From contig JAQXDW010000007.1 in assembly GCA_029251165.1 (NCBI GenBank), forward strand, positions 1 through 64,000: a stretch of DNA of 64,000 nucleotides. The letters run 5' to 3'. The notes below the pieces were generated by a model. It did not search any database. It had not been told where the DNA came from and saw nothing but the letters and a program-made list of their open reading frames with translations. Shown here piece after piece: positions 9,787 through 18,599 of this stretch (its first letter is position 1; every line of letters begins with the position of its first letter). The stretch is from Myxococcota bacterium (GTDB lineage: Bacteria; Myxococcota_A; UBA796). A program made the position numbers and the translations under genes.

Positions 9787-10751
9787 GGCTCATCATCTTC
9801 CTGAGCCACCTGCTGGGCTGCAGCGGTGGTACGCAAGAGGCACTCCAGCACGCCGAGAAGCAGGTCCAAGACCGCCCAGCCAGCGACAGCACCCAGTGGT
9901 ACCAGACGGTCGCACCCGAGCTGAGTTCTGCGCTCGCCTCGGCTGGCCGGATGCGCGGCGAGCTCCGAGACTGGATTGGGATCGTGCAGGGCGACTGTGC
10001 CTGGCTCAGCGATGCGCAGGATCCGCTGTGCAGGGACGGTCCTCAGGGACGGTGTCCTGTTCAGATCTTCGCCCGGTCTGCTGACGGCTGGTCCCTGGTC
10101 CAAAGCACCACCGCGCGAGACGACGAGGGGCGTTCGGCATGGCTGGCTGCGTCGGTGTGTCGCAGAGAGCTTACCGGCGAGGGGGACTGGCGACCTTTAG
10201 AGCAGCATCTCGGGGCGCTGGGTCAGGGCCTTCCGCTTCCAGAGTGCGGTGTCCTCTGCCCGCAGGACGTCCCTGCGTGGAAGCAGTGGGAGGAGCAGGA
10301 GGCACGCCTGGAGTCCATGCGCGAGCCGCTCCAGGCAACCCTGACGACGCTGGGCGTCTCTGCAGATCTGCAGCTGCACGCAAGCCTGCTCGTCGGCGAC
10401 CGCTGCCTGTGGATGGTCGATACCCGAAGACCAGGCTGCTCTGGTGCCCTCTCTACCGACTGCACCGCCACAGTCTTCGAGGTCGACCGCGACCAGATCA
10501 TGCTGCGGGGAATGGTGCCGATGGAGGCCACCTGCCGCGCCGAGGCTTCCTGCCGTCCCCAGAGGGTGCCGCCTGCTCCAGCGTGGCCGCCCAATCCCCA
10601 TCCCGCTGTCACGACCGAGCAGTTTGGGCACCAATTGCACCCGCGCTCAGCCACCGATGCTGCACCGCTGGGATGGACCTGGGACTTCTGCACCCCGCTC
10701 GAAGCCTCCAGCATTGCGCCTGAAGACGGCCCCCCGCCGGCCACCCCTTGA
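9783..10751 (+). CDS. Lipoprotein of unknown function, coupled to HTH regulator
   Basis: The product is 322 aa. I choose the TTG at 9783 because it overlaps the previous stop (TTGA) and has AGGGAG about 7 bases upstream. It also yields a clean lipoprotein signal: MRLIIFLSHLLGC, with the lipid-bearing Cys13. The mature part is rich in paired cysteines and tryptophans (CAWLSD, CRDG, CPVQ, CGVLCPQ, CLWMVDTRRPGCSG), suggesting disulfide-bonded folds in the periplasm. Helical repeats between about 25 and 75 (EALQHAEKQV) hint at a coiled region. I do not recognise the family. A regulator coupled to a membrane-anchored protein suggests a sensing pair, but this is inference. Confidence 0.65.
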   Translation: MRLIIFLSHLLGCSGGTQEALQHAEKQVQDRPASDSTQWYQTVAPELSSALASAGRMRGELRDWIGIVQGDCAWLSDAQDPLCRDGPQGRCPVQIFARSADGWSLVQSTTARDDEGRSAWLAASVCRRELTGEGDWRPLEQHLGALGQGLPLPECGVLCPQDVPAWKQWEEQEARLESMREPLQATLTTLGVSADLQLHASLLVGDRCLWMVDTRRPGCSGALSTDCTATVFEVDRDQIMLRGMVPMEATCRAEASCRPQRVPPAPAWPPNPHPAVTTEQFGHQLHPRSATDAAPLGWTWDFCTPLEASSIAPEDGPPPATP

Positions 10752-11077
10752 CACTCCACCCCATCTGGAGAACACCAGAAACCATCTTGTAACAACAATA
10801 ACAAACAAAAAAATACAGCCGCTACAGATCCATGAGCCTCACGGTGACTCCTTGCCACGACAGCAAGACAAACCTCAGCAGCCAGATCCGGTCTCAATCC
10901 AGCGACGCAGGCAATAAATAACGAATAACGATGCCATGCAACCACCACTCCAGTTCCAGAGTGATGTGCGCTGTGGGAATCGATGCCCCGGTAGCTGCCG
11001 TCGAGCTCCGCACCAGCTCCAGAGGTGCACCCTCCTAAACAGGCGACAACCTCAAGGTCTGGTGCTAAACAATTGCC
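10752..11077 (+). other. Intergenic region with A-rich tract
   Basis: This 326-base gap precedes the arylsulfotransferase-like gene. It contains an A/C-rich, T-poor stretch around 10785-10815 and another AT-rich patch near 10910-10930, which could be promoter sequence. I see no convincing gene, hairpin with T-run or repeat here. Confidence 0.4.
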
Positions 11078-12412
11078 GTGACCACAAACCACCTCCAGAT
11101 CGCGTGCCTTGCCCTTGGGCTCGGCATTCTCGGCTGCAACCGCCCCTGCGATGCAGCGCTGACCCTCAACAGCGATGATGCCCAGAGTGCACAGCTAACG
11201 TGGTCATCAGGTGAATCAGGTCCGCTCACGATCTCCTACAGCGGCCTCGGAGATGCTGATCCCCGTGACGCCGCATTCAGCAGCAGCGGCGACACCCACA
11301 CCGCGACCTTGTGGGGCCTTCAGTCGCTCACAGAGCTCAGCTACACCATCTCGGGTTCCGAGGAGATCTGTAGTGATGTGCTGACCACGGGGGGGCTTCC
11401 TGCCGGGCTGCCGACCCTGACGGTGCCCACATGGTACGAAGAAAACGCCAGCAGCTGGCGCTATCTCTCGGGTGTCGTCATGGGCGGCGGCAAGATGATC
11501 TTCATCATCGACCGAGAAGGGCAGTGGCGCTTCCACCAGGCTCACGACGATACCCTCACGGTCAGCGCCGTCGACATCGCCGACAGCACGCTCTGGTACA
11601 ACTCGTTTGATCAGGACCGCAGCAACGACATCGGACAGGTCCACGCGCGCCCGCTCCTCGGCAGCCTCGATGAGACCATCGACACGCGAACCGTGGGCTC
11701 CCACCACACCTTCACCCGACTCGCGGACGGAACCATCACCGTTCCCTCGCTCGATATTCGCACCTGGTTCGATCCTGACGAGGGCGCCGAGATTGATGTC
11801 GTGGGGGATCGCATCCTTGAGATCGCCCCAGATGGCACCGAGAGGGAGGTGTGGTCGCTGTGGGACAGCGCAGAGCCGATCAAGCACGATGCATGGGACT
11901 CCAACTTCTATGGCGATGTCGGAAAGGACTGGAGTCACGCCAACGCTGTGAACTACTCCGAGTCCCGCGACAGCTACCTCTTCTCCCTCGCTCACCTCGA
12001 CATCATCTATGAGATCAACCGCTCGACAGGTGCGGTCATGCAGATCTTTACCCAGGACAGCGTCACCGCTGGGGTCGTCTACAACTTTCAGCACGATCCA
12101 AACTGGACGGACGACGGCACCCTGCTGCTCATCAGCTACCCTGAGGGCGCGCCAGCGATGGCGATCGAGTACGCCGTCACCGACGACGGCAAGCTGGAAG
12201 AGATCTGGTCGTTTCAGCGGGACAGCACAGGCTCGACGCTGCTGGGTCAGGCCCGACGCCTGGAGAACGGGAACACCTTCCTGAACTTCGGTGGGCTCGG
12301 CGAGATGCGAGAAGTCACGCCAGAGGGAAGCACCATCTGGCAGCTCAATGCAGAGCTGGGCAGCTGGTTTGGAAATGCCACCCTGCTGGACGCACTCCCG
12401 AACCTTGATTAG
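11078..12412 (+). CDS. Arylsulfotransferase (ASST)-like lipoprotein
   Basis: The product is 444 aa from GTG 11078. The N-terminus LALGLGILGC is a lipobox with Cys20. A fibronectin-like strand region (about 30-110) precedes a six-bladed-propeller-like body. Features resembling arylsulfotransferase families include HAKxD-like spacing (IKHDAWDSNFYGDV), HANAVNYSESRDSYLFS, an 'R-S-T-G-A-V' turn (INRSTGAVMQIF), FQHDPNWTDDGTLLLIS and QARRLENGNTFLNFGG near the C-terminus. Members of the family transfer sulfate between phenols or are uncharacterised secreted propellers. I cannot establish catalysis, since conserved active-site histidines could not be aligned. It is convergent with the TPR-like gene at 12705. 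Confidence 0.72.
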   Translation: MTTNHLQIACLALGLGILGCNRPCDAALTLNSDDAQSAQLTWSSGESGPLTISYSGLGDADPRDAAFSSSGDTHTATLWGLQSLTELSYTISGSEEICSDVLTTGGLPAGLPTLTVPTWYEENASSWRYLSGVVMGGGKMIFIIDREGQWRFHQAHDDTLTVSAVDIADSTLWYNSFDQDRSNDIGQVHARPLLGSLDETIDTRTVGSHHTFTRLADGTITVPSLDIRTWFDPDEGAEIDVVGDRILEIAPDGTEREVWSLWDSAEPIKHDAWDSNFYGDVGKDWSHANAVNYSESRDSYLFSLAHLDIIYEINRSTGAVMQIFTQDSVTAGVVYNFQHDPNWTDDGTLLLISYPEGAPAMAIEYAVTDDGKLEEIWSFQRDSTGSTLLGQARRLENGNTFLNFGGLGEMREVTPEGSTIWQLNAELGSWFGNATLLDALPNLD

Positions 12413-12704
12413 CCAGACAGTCACCGTTACGGCTGCTGAATTAGCAAGACCCCCATGCCCATTCTCGACGCCTGGAGAGCCCTACTTCGCGCGCGTCAGG
12501 AGGGCTTCAAGCCGTGGGAGCCGACCTCAGGCCGTCAGCGCTGTGCCCACACCACTCGCCCCAGTGCGCCCCGTAACAATGGTTACGATATAAATCTGGG
12601 AATCGAGTCGTTAGAGAGGCACGCCCGCACCTATGCGGAGCCGGCGGTCGGCTTCCGAGGTGAATCCGCACATGACGCACCAGCGGCTTCAACGGTGCCT
12701 TCGC

Positions 12705-13595
12705 CTACGGTGCCTGCTCCTTCAGCTTCTCTTCGTCCAGGTCCTGCTGACCGTCGCGAGAATACTCACAGGCAAGACCCGGCTCGAGCAGGAGCTTCCG
12801 CGCGTGATCCTGGTCGGTGGTGTCAGACGGTGTCCGGACCGGGAGGCTGCCGAGGTGGAGCAGGTTGGTTCGACCGTCGGTGATCATCTGATTGTTGCTG
12901 GTCTTCTGCCCGAGGCAGAGCTGGGAGACGCCGAGCTCCTTCTCGATGCTGATGTCGTCGGGCTTGCAGCTGTTTGCCCACAGCTGCATCTCCAGTGACT
13001 TCTCCAGGCTGCCGCGCGTCCCGGCGATGAGATCGACGATCCAGGAGTCGGGAACCAGCCGGTAGAACATGCCCAGCGCGTGCGCACAGTCGCACGGAAG
13101 CATCTCCTCTCCTGCGATGCTGCGGTAGCGGTGCTCACTCTGCATGCACTGAGTCCAGGACTGCTCGATCGGCGCAGCCATGCCCAGCGATGCGAGGACA
13201 CCGCGGGTGGTGCCCAGCCGCCCCAGCGCGACTCCCTTTCCAAACAGGAGGTGTGCATGGTCGGGATCCTGGGCCAGCGCAGCCTCGGCAAGCGTGGCCA
13301 TCTCCTGGTACCAGGCCTCCTTGTCCATCGAGGTGTCGGTCCGATCGAGGCGCTCAGCGACCTCAAACATGAACCGGATCTGATGCCAGGCCAGCTCAAC
13401 ATCCTCGGGGCTCTCTGCCCGAAGCGCCTTCGTGCGGGTGAGTCCTTCCTGGTAGCGGTGCTGGTGGTAGAGCAGCTCTAGCTCCCAGTACGGATCGTCT
13501 GGCTGGACCTGGCCTGGAATGTCGAGCAGATCCCAGGTCGAGGAATCACCCTCCTGGGCGAAGGCAGCAGAGAGCATGAGCACTGAAAGGTTCAC
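12705..13595 (-). CDS. Secreted TPR-like protein
   Basis: The product is 296 aa from GTG 13595, with a short signal peptide (LSVLMLSAAFAQ). The body is all-helical with TPR-like features: YHQHRYQEGLTRTKALRAESP at about 43-63 and AEAALAQDPDHAHLLFGKGVALG at about 110-132. Cysteines occur in the middle (MLPCDCAHALGMFY) and later segments. Its pattern resembles periplasmic proteins of myxobacteria that scaffold complexes; no catalytic motif is visible. It is divergent from the methyltransferase gene at 13641 across only 45 bases, so their promoters must overlap or lie inside coding sequence. Confidence 0.75.
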   Translation of the reverse strand: MNLSVLMLSAAFAQEGDSSTWDLLDIPGQVQPDDPYWELELLYHQHRYQEGLTRTKALRAESPEDVELAWHQIRFMFEVAERLDRTDTSMDKEAWYQEMATLAEAALAQDPDHAHLLFGKGVALGRLGTTRGVLASLGMAAPIEQSWTQCMQSEHRYRSIAGEEMLPCDCAHALGMFYRLVPDSWIVDLIAGTRGSLEKSLEMQLWANSCKPDDISIEKELGVSQLCLGQKTSNNQMITDGRTNLLHLGSLPVRTPSDTTDQDHARKLLLEPGLACEYSRDGQQDLDEEKLKEQAP

Positions 13596-13640
13596 AAGAG
13601 CCTCGTCGTTTTTGTTCGTTCGATATAACCATATTCGGCC

Positions 13641-14369
13641 ATGTCTGTTTCCTTTAAGGCGTATCGCCAGTTCAACACACCCAGCCTTCAGGGGCTCTCA
13701 GGGCTGCGGGTGCCGCTGTCTGATGAGCTCTCAAAGCACTTCTCTGCTGAGCGTCACATCGATCGCTTTGCCCTCGCACTCGCCGCCCGCCGTGCCGTGC
13801 CCATCAAGGAGCTGCTGGAGTCTGCTGAGTTCTATATGCGGGTCCGACGACGGGTTCGCAGGCAGACAATGGTTGACCTGTGCGCAGGTCACGGGCTCGT
13901 CGGAGTCTTGTTCGGGATGTTCGAGCGAGAGGTGAATTCGGTCGTTCTGCTGGATCGTCGGCGTCCGGCCAGCTTCGCGCGTGTCCTCGAGGCCGCCGCA
14001 GAGGTCGCGCCCTGGATCACCGACAAGGTCCGCTACGTCCAAGCCCCCTTGAAGCAGGCCGGTGAGCACGTCCCACAGGGAGCAGGCATTGTCGCGGTCC
14101 ACGCCTGCGGAGTGCGGACGGATCGCTGCCTGGAGCTTGCCGTCGCCCGACGGAGCACGATCGCAGTGATGCCGTGCTGCTATGCACAGACCGCACGCCC
14201 AGCCCCCCGTGCGCTCCAGGCAGCCCTCGGCGCAGAGCTGGCGACCGACATCGACCGAACCTATCGCCTAGAGAGGTCCGGCTACTCCGTGGACTGGTCG
14301 TCAATTCCAGAGTCGATCACGCCCACCAACCGTGTGCTTATCGGCGTACCGGGAAGATCAGCCCTATAA
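13641..14369 (+). CDS. SAM-dependent methyltransferase-like protein
   Basis: The product is 242 aa. Motif I of a Rossmann methyltransferase is visible as MVDLCAGHGLVGVLFG at about residues 77-92, followed by an acidic turn after strand 2 (VVLLDRRRP). A later strand reads IVAVHACGVRTD, and there is a conserved-looking MPCCYAQ segment near 180. This combination (HACG plus PCCY) is reminiscent of the Methyltransf_32/DUF2431-like group that acts on RNA or small molecules. The substrate is not evident. It is followed by a small lipoprotein gene after 39 bases and may be in one unit with it and the PP2C gene. Confidence 0.8.
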   Translation: MSVSFKAYRQFNTPSLQGLSGLRVPLSDELSKHFSAERHIDRFALALAARRAVPIKELLESAEFYMRVRRRVRRQTMVDLCAGHGLVGVLFGMFEREVNSVVLLDRRRPASFARVLEAAAEVAPWITDKVRYVQAPLKQAGEHVPQGAGIVAVHACGVRTDRCLELAVARRSTIAVMPCCYAQTARPAPRALQAALGAELATDIDRTYRLERSGYSVDWSSIPESITPTNRVLIGVPGRSAL

Positions 14370-14408
14370 TGCCCTCCATTCCCCACTCACTCGAGCCCGA
14401 CTGGAACC

Positions 14409-14837
14409 ATGAAACCTCGCTCTGCATTCCTCATCGCTCTTGCTCTCTCCGGCTGCGCCCCTGACGCCACAGGAAACTGGCAGGGGAGCTGCTGGATGGA
14501 ACTCAATCCCGCAGTTTACTCCTCTCCGGGCCTCGACCTCGGCCCCCACGAGTGGGCGCTCACCATGGAGATGACGGAGGAAGACGAGCGCCTCTCTGGT
14601 GACTTCGACTTCGACTCCAGCTTCGACGGCATGAGCGGCAACGGCGACATCGAGGGAAGCCGAAGTGAGCTCACGCTGACGATGAGCCTGGACTACATCG
14701 TCGGAAACGAGCGGGGCCGCTTCGAGCTTGAGGTCGACCATGAAGAAGAAGACATCTCTGGCGACGGTGCCCTCTACAACGCCAAGGACAACACCCTGCA
14801 AGCCGACGGTGACTGCGATCTGGAATATCGTTTTTAG
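14409..14837 (+). CDS. Small acidic lipoprotein
   Basis: The product is 142 aa with a clear lipoprotein signal (FLIALALSGC, Cys16). The mature part is strongly acidic and beta-rich (SGDFDFDSSFDGMSGNGDIEG), with alternating strands typical of a small barrel or lipocalin-like fold. Two further cysteines (SCWM near 28 and DCDLEYRF at the end) could form a disulfide. I do not recognise a family. It sits 8 bases upstream of the PP2C-cNMP gene on the same strand, so the two are probably cotranscribed. Confidence 0.7.
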   Translation: MKPRSAFLIALALSGCAPDATGNWQGSCWMELNPAVYSSPGLDLGPHEWALTMEMTEEDERLSGDFDFDSSFDGMSGNGDIEGSRSELTLTMSLDYIVGNERGRFELEVDHEEEDISGDGALYNAKDNTLQADGDCDLEYRF

Positions 14838-14845
14838 GGGGTGAC

Positions 14846-16057
14846 ATGCGCATCGATCATGGCGCCGTGAGCCTGACCGGGCGCCGCAACAACAACGAAG
14901 ATGCCATGCTCTGTCTCCCCAGGCAGGGGATCTTCGCGGTCTCTGACGGAATGGGCGGCCTCGATGCGGGTGAGATCGCCAGCCAGATGTCGATTGAGTC
15001 TCTTCGAGAAGCGGTTCCGCGCATCGAGAAGCTCCGAGATCGGCTCGCGGACAGCGGCGGCAGCGAGGACAAGATAGCCCTGGCGGACCTGCTCGATGAG
15101 CTGTTTCAGGACACGACCGCCGCCATCCACCAGCACGGCACCACCCACGCGATGCGGCTCGGTGCGACCCTCACGGCAGGTGTGCTGACCAGCGGCTCGA
15201 TGCTCATTACTCATGTCGGCGACTCTCGGTTCTACATCATCCGAGATGGCAAGGCTGCGCCGCTGACCGAGGACCACTCCGTCGCTGCGCTGCGCCTCCG
15301 GCAGGGCAAGATCACCCGCGAAGAGTACGACATCAGCCCCCAGCAGAACCTGCTCTACCAGGCACTGGGGGTGGTCCATGAGGTCGAGCCCGACTTCTTA
15401 GAGGTCGAGCTCGACGATGGAGACATCCTGCTGTTCTGCTCCGATGGCGTCTGGGGTTCGCTCTCTCTTCAACAGATCGGCAACCTCGCGCAGTTCGATG
15501 ACATGCACAAGGCCGCCCGCCACCTCGTCGACGCAGCCTATCGTCAGGGCTCCAACGACAACCTCACCGCGGTGGTCTATCGCTACCGCAAGCCGCTGGT
15601 CGCCCGAGCGAACTGGGAGTGGCTGCTGCGGGGTGCGCCGCTGTTCTCCCACTTCACCCACGCTGAGCGTCTCCGGCTCGCGCCGTTCCTTCACGAGGTC
15701 CACACCCCTCCAGGCAGCGTGCTCTGCCAGGAAGGCGAGGTCGGAGAGGAGCTGTTCGTCCTGCTGGAGGGTGAGGTCACCATCACCCGACACGACATCG
15801 AGCTGGTGCGACTCCACCCGCCGCAGCACTTCGGAGAGATCGCCCTGGCGCTGCGCTGTGCCCGCACCGCGACCGTCACTGCGACCCAGGACTGCCGGCT
15901 GCTGGTGATGCACCGAGATCAGGTGGATGACCTCATCCGGCGGAGTCCCCGCCTCGGCGCACGCTTCACCACCCGCCTCTTAGAGCACCTCGCCACCCGA
16001 GTGGTGGATCTCAGCGAGCGCATCGCTCAGCAGGGTGAGCCGGTCAACGAAGCCTAG
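14846..16057 (+). CDS. PP2C Ser/Thr phosphatase fused to cyclic-nucleotide-binding domain
   Basis: The product is 403 aa. Residues 1-250 are a PP2C/Stp1-type phosphatase: RRNNNEDA (metal-site Asp19), FAVSDGMGGLDAGE (Asp34), THVGDSRFYI, LTEDHS, LFCSDGVWG and GSNDNLTAVVY, so all metal-binding motifs are present. Residues 260-385 form a cNMP-binding jelly roll (LAPFLHEVHTPPGSVLCQEGEVGEELFVLLEGEV, split over two strands, then HFGEIALALRCARTATVTATQDCRLLVM). The phosphate-binding cassette 'GEIALALRCARTA' resembles the cAMP/cGMP cassette 'GE-ALL-x-x-R-x-A'. The likely role is dephosphorylating kinase substrates under control of a cyclic nucleotide. A response-regulator cyclase is encoded 2.5 kb away. 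Confidence 0.92.
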   Translation: MRIDHGAVSLTGRRNNNEDAMLCLPRQGIFAVSDGMGGLDAGEIASQMSIESLREAVPRIEKLRDRLADSGGSEDKIALADLLDELFQDTTAAIHQHGTTHAMRLGATLTAGVLTSGSMLITHVGDSRFYIIRDGKAAPLTEDHSVAALRLRQGKITREEYDISPQQNLLYQALGVVHEVEPDFLEVELDDGDILLFCSDGVWGSLSLQQIGNLAQFDDMHKAARHLVDAAYRQGSNDNLTAVVYRYRKPLVARANWEWLLRGAPLFSHFTHAERLRLAPFLHEVHTPPGSVLCQEGEVGEELFVLLEGEVTITRHDIELVRLHPPQHFGEIALALRCARTATVTATQDCRLLVMHRDQVDDLIRRSPRLGARFTTRLLEHLATRVVDLSERIAQQGEPVNEA

Positions 16058-16070
16058 CTCCCAGCGACAC

Positions 16071-17648
16071 TCAGCGCGATGCCCCTTCCAGCAGGCGCGC
16101 CTCAGCCCGGTCCATCGTCGACTTCAGATAGCGGTACGGCAGCACCCGCAGCACCTCATCGAGGGTCGAGACGCCCTGGCGGACCTTGTCCATCGCGTCG
16201 TCGACCAGCGAGTAGAAGCCGCCATCCGCGAGCGCCTCCCGAAGATCGTGGATGTGGGCTCCCTCTGCGATCTCATCCTTCATGTCCATCCCGACCAGCA
16301 TCAGCTCGAAGATGCCGACGCGTCCGCGATACCCGCTGAAGCTGCACTCCTGACATCCGGCCCCCGCCTTTGGCGAGATGCCCTCCAGCAGTCTCCCGAG
16401 TCGCTTGCGGTGAACCTCAGAGATCTCCGCAGGTCCGACGCACGCGGAGCAGATGCGGCGAATCAGCCGCTGGGCGACCACACCGAGCAGAGACTCGGCG
16501 ATCTGATCGGCCTCCAGCTCCAAGCCGCGCAGGCGATGGATCGCACCGAGGGCATCGGCAGTGTGGAGGGTGGAGAGCACAACGTGACCGGTTGCTGCCG
16601 CTCGAATGGCGACATCAGCGGTCTCCTTGTCGCGGATCTCGCCCACCAGAATGACGTCCGGATCCTGCCGCAGGAAGGCGCGCGCCAGATCCGCCATGGT
16701 GATGTTGGGGCTGGTCTGCTTCTGGTTGATCTTCGCCAGCTCATACTCGACCGGGTTCTCGGCGGTGAGAATCTTGCGGGTGCCATCGTTGAGGTGGGCG
16801 AGCGCAGAGTAGAGGGTCGTGGTCTTGCCCGAGCCCGTCGGTCCCGTGACCAGGATGAGTCCCTCGGGGTTGGAGAGCAGGGCGAGGAGCTGCTCCTGGA
16901 GGAGCGCAGGCATGCCCAGTGCCTCCACAGACATCACCCCGACACGACCGCCGAGCACACGAATGACGATGTCCTCTCCAGAGAGCCCAGGGACGCTGCT
17001 GACCCGGTAGTCACACTCGAAGTCTCCTCCGTCGGGGTCGAGCAGAGCCATCCGAAACCGACCATCCTGCGGAGCCATGCGCTCGGTGATGTCCATGCTG
17101 GAGAGCACCTTGATGCGGTTGATGACACCCTGGACATTGTCGGGGTTGATGTGAGACTGGAGCTGACGGAGAACCCCGTCGATCCGAAGCCGGACGTCGA
17201 CGTCAGAGCGGTAGCGCTCGATGTGGATGTCTGTGGCATGGAGGCGCATCGCCTGGCGCAGGACATCCTCGGTGAGCTGCACAACGGTTGCGTGCGGAGA
17301 GACGGTGCGTCCGTCGAGGATGATCCGGGGCATCGAGACCCCATCTGAGCGCTCCAGGTTCCCCAACCCACCGCCAAAGCCGATCTCCAGCGCACGAGTC
17401 ACCTCATAGAGGTTCAGGGCAACCGGCTGAAGCTCACGTCTCCAGCGCGTCTTGAGATCTCGGAGCAGACCGCGATCCTCTGGGTTGAGCATCCCGACCG
17501 TGATCGGCTCGGTGCCGTCTGCCTTCACCGTGTCGAGGACCACGACCCAGTGCCGCTGGCAGAATGCCTTGGGCAGCATACGGATCGAGACCGGATCGAG
17601 GGTAAACTGGGCGAGCTCGGTGAAGTTTTCGATTCGTGCAGTGGGCAT
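16071..17648 (-). CDS. GspE/PilB-type secretion or pilus ATPase
   Basis: The product is 525 aa if translation starts at ATG 17648 (MPTARIENFTEL); an ATG eight codons upstream is possible. Residues 15-110 form a divergent MshEN-like N-domain. The ATPase domain has Walker A GPTGSGKTTTLY (269-280), Asp box with ENPVEYEL, Walker B ILVGEIRD (333-340) and the His box STLHTADA. A zinc-binding tetracysteine insert (Cys400, Cys403, Cys432, Cys435; GYRGRVGIFEL follows) marks the GspE/PilB rather than PilT class. It should power assembly of a type II secretion pseudopilus or type IV pilus. No pilin or secretin is adjacent, though a GspC/PDZ-like protein is encoded at 56271. An upstream lipoprotein gene ends 27 bases before its start. 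Confidence 0.92.
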   Translation of the reverse strand: MPTARIENFTELAQFTLDPVSIRMLPKAFCQRHWVVVLDTVKADGTEPITVGMLNPEDRGLLRDLKTRWRRELQPVALNLYEVTRALEIGFGGGLGNLERSDGVSMPRIILDGRTVSPHATVVQLTEDVLRQAMRLHATDIHIERYRSDVDVRLRIDGVLRQLQSHINPDNVQGVINRIKVLSSMDITERMAPQDGRFRMALLDPDGGDFECDYRVSSVPGLSGEDIVIRVLGGRVGVMSVEALGMPALLQEQLLALLSNPEGLILVTGPTGSGKTTTLYSALAHLNDGTRKILTAENPVEYELAKINQKQTSPNITMADLARAFLRQDPDVILVGEIRDKETADVAIRAAATGHVVLSTLHTADALGAIHRLRGLELEADQIAESLLGVVAQRLIRRICSACVGPAEISEVHRKRLGRLLEGISPKAGAGCQECSFSGYRGRVGIFELMLVGMDMKDEIAEGAHIHDLREALADGGFYSLVDDAMDKVRQGVSTLDEVLRVLPYRYLKSTMDRAEARLLEGASR

Positions 17649-17672
17649 GCCCCAGAGCATACCTGCGTGCAC

Positions 17673-17706
17673 CCTTCAGATTCCGTCATCCCACGGAATC
17701 TGAAGG
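17673..17706. promoter_or_regulatory. Perfect 14-bp inverted repeat at gene junction
   Basis: The arms ccttcagattccgt and acggaatctgaagg are perfect reverse complements around a 6-base loop. They span the last codons and stop of the lipoprotein gene and end within 25 bases of the secretion ATPase start on the same (minus) strand. There is no T-run after the stem, so a classical rho-independent terminator is not supported. It could attenuate transcription, protect the upstream mRNA or modulate translation of the downstream ATPase. Confidence 0.55.
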
Positions 17707-18545
17707 ACACCCCGACGCCAGGGAGGCGGCAGCCGGAAGTGGGTGCCCATCGGAACAGCGGGCGTGCCACCAAGCAACGCCCCAAGGAGGCCGGGGTTTT
17801 CTCCACGCTCCACGACCTGACACAGGACATCGAGCGCAGCAGCGGCCGTCTCCTGAGCATCCTCAGACCAGGGACGCATGCCAGCGGAAGCAACAGACCC
17901 AGCGGTGCGCGGGCTCTGACACGCCGCCTGTGAATCCGTGCCGCGATCAGGAACCGACAGCGCGATGAGGAAGCCCTGCTGACAGACAACATCAGAAGCC
18001 TTCCCGCAGGCGCGCATCTGGAGCGCTCCGGGGCCTATCCGTCGGGCGATGATGTGGGCGAGCAGGAGCTCTCCGGTGGACTGTGCATCGCCGCTCCCGT
18101 AGTGCTCCGCCATGTCCACCAGCTCCACCAGGAGTGCGGGCTCAGCGCCCGATTGTCGGACCGTGTCAGGCAACATCTTGAAGTCACGCTCCAGTGCATG
18201 AGAGAGACAATTATCCTCGAAGCGGCCCGTGGCGGAGCAGTCCTGTGCGGCCCCTGCACGCAGACGCATGCGCCGATCAGCAAGCAGAAACATGCACTCA
18301 TCCAGCCACAACTCGTCTTGAATCTGGCCACAGATGTCTGCTGCTGACGACGCATCACCATCAGAGAGAGCCTGCGCTGCGGTGAACGTCAGGCACTCGC
18401 CCTGGAGGGCAAGCTCGTCAATCTGAACACATCGTTTCTGTGCTTGCTCCGGGGGCATGCTGGCAGCCTCACGGTAAAGCGCGCCGGGATCCGATGCGGC
18501 GCATCCCAGCATCAACCCAATTGACCAAAGAAGGAGCCTCTGCAT
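17676..18545 (-). CDS. Cysteine-rich lipoprotein of unknown function
   Basis: The product is 289 aa. The signal LLLWSIGLMLGC has a lipobox Cys15. The mature protein is helical with regularly spaced cysteines: KRCVQIDEL, GECLTF, DICGQIQDELWLDECMF, QDCSATGRFEDNCLSHAL, RACGKASDVVCQQGF. These pairs recur about every 15-25 residues and are probably disulfides between helices, as in Sel1- or TPR-like periplasmic proteins. I recognise no specific family. It is immediately upstream of the GspE/PilB-like ATPase gene, and its 3' end carries a long perfect inverted repeat. It is divergent from the cyclase gene across about 50 bases. Confidence 0.7.
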   Translation of the reverse strand: MQRLLLWSIGLMLGCAASDPGALYREAASMPPEQAQKRCVQIDELALQGECLTFTAAQALSDGDASSAADICGQIQDELWLDECMFLLADRRMRLRAGAAQDCSATGRFEDNCLSHALERDFKMLPDTVRQSGAEPALLVELVDMAEHYGSGDAQSTGELLLAHIIARRIGPGALQMRACGKASDVVCQQGFLIALSVPDRGTDSQAACQSPRTAGSVASAGMRPWSEDAQETAAAALDVLCQVVERGENPGLLGALLGGTPAVPMGTHFRLPPPWRRGVLQIPWDDGI

Positions 18546-18599
18546 CCTGTCAGATTACCGGCCCACATCTTACTCCGCCAGCGGTACACTCTCGGAGTG

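Noticed and set aside
8761..10751. Toxin-antitoxin pair
   Set aside because: The HTH protein is large and the partner has a lipoprotein signal and no toxin motif.
16071..17648. PilT-type retraction ATPase
   Set aside because: The tetracysteine zinc insert and N-terminal domain match GspE/PilB rather than PilT.
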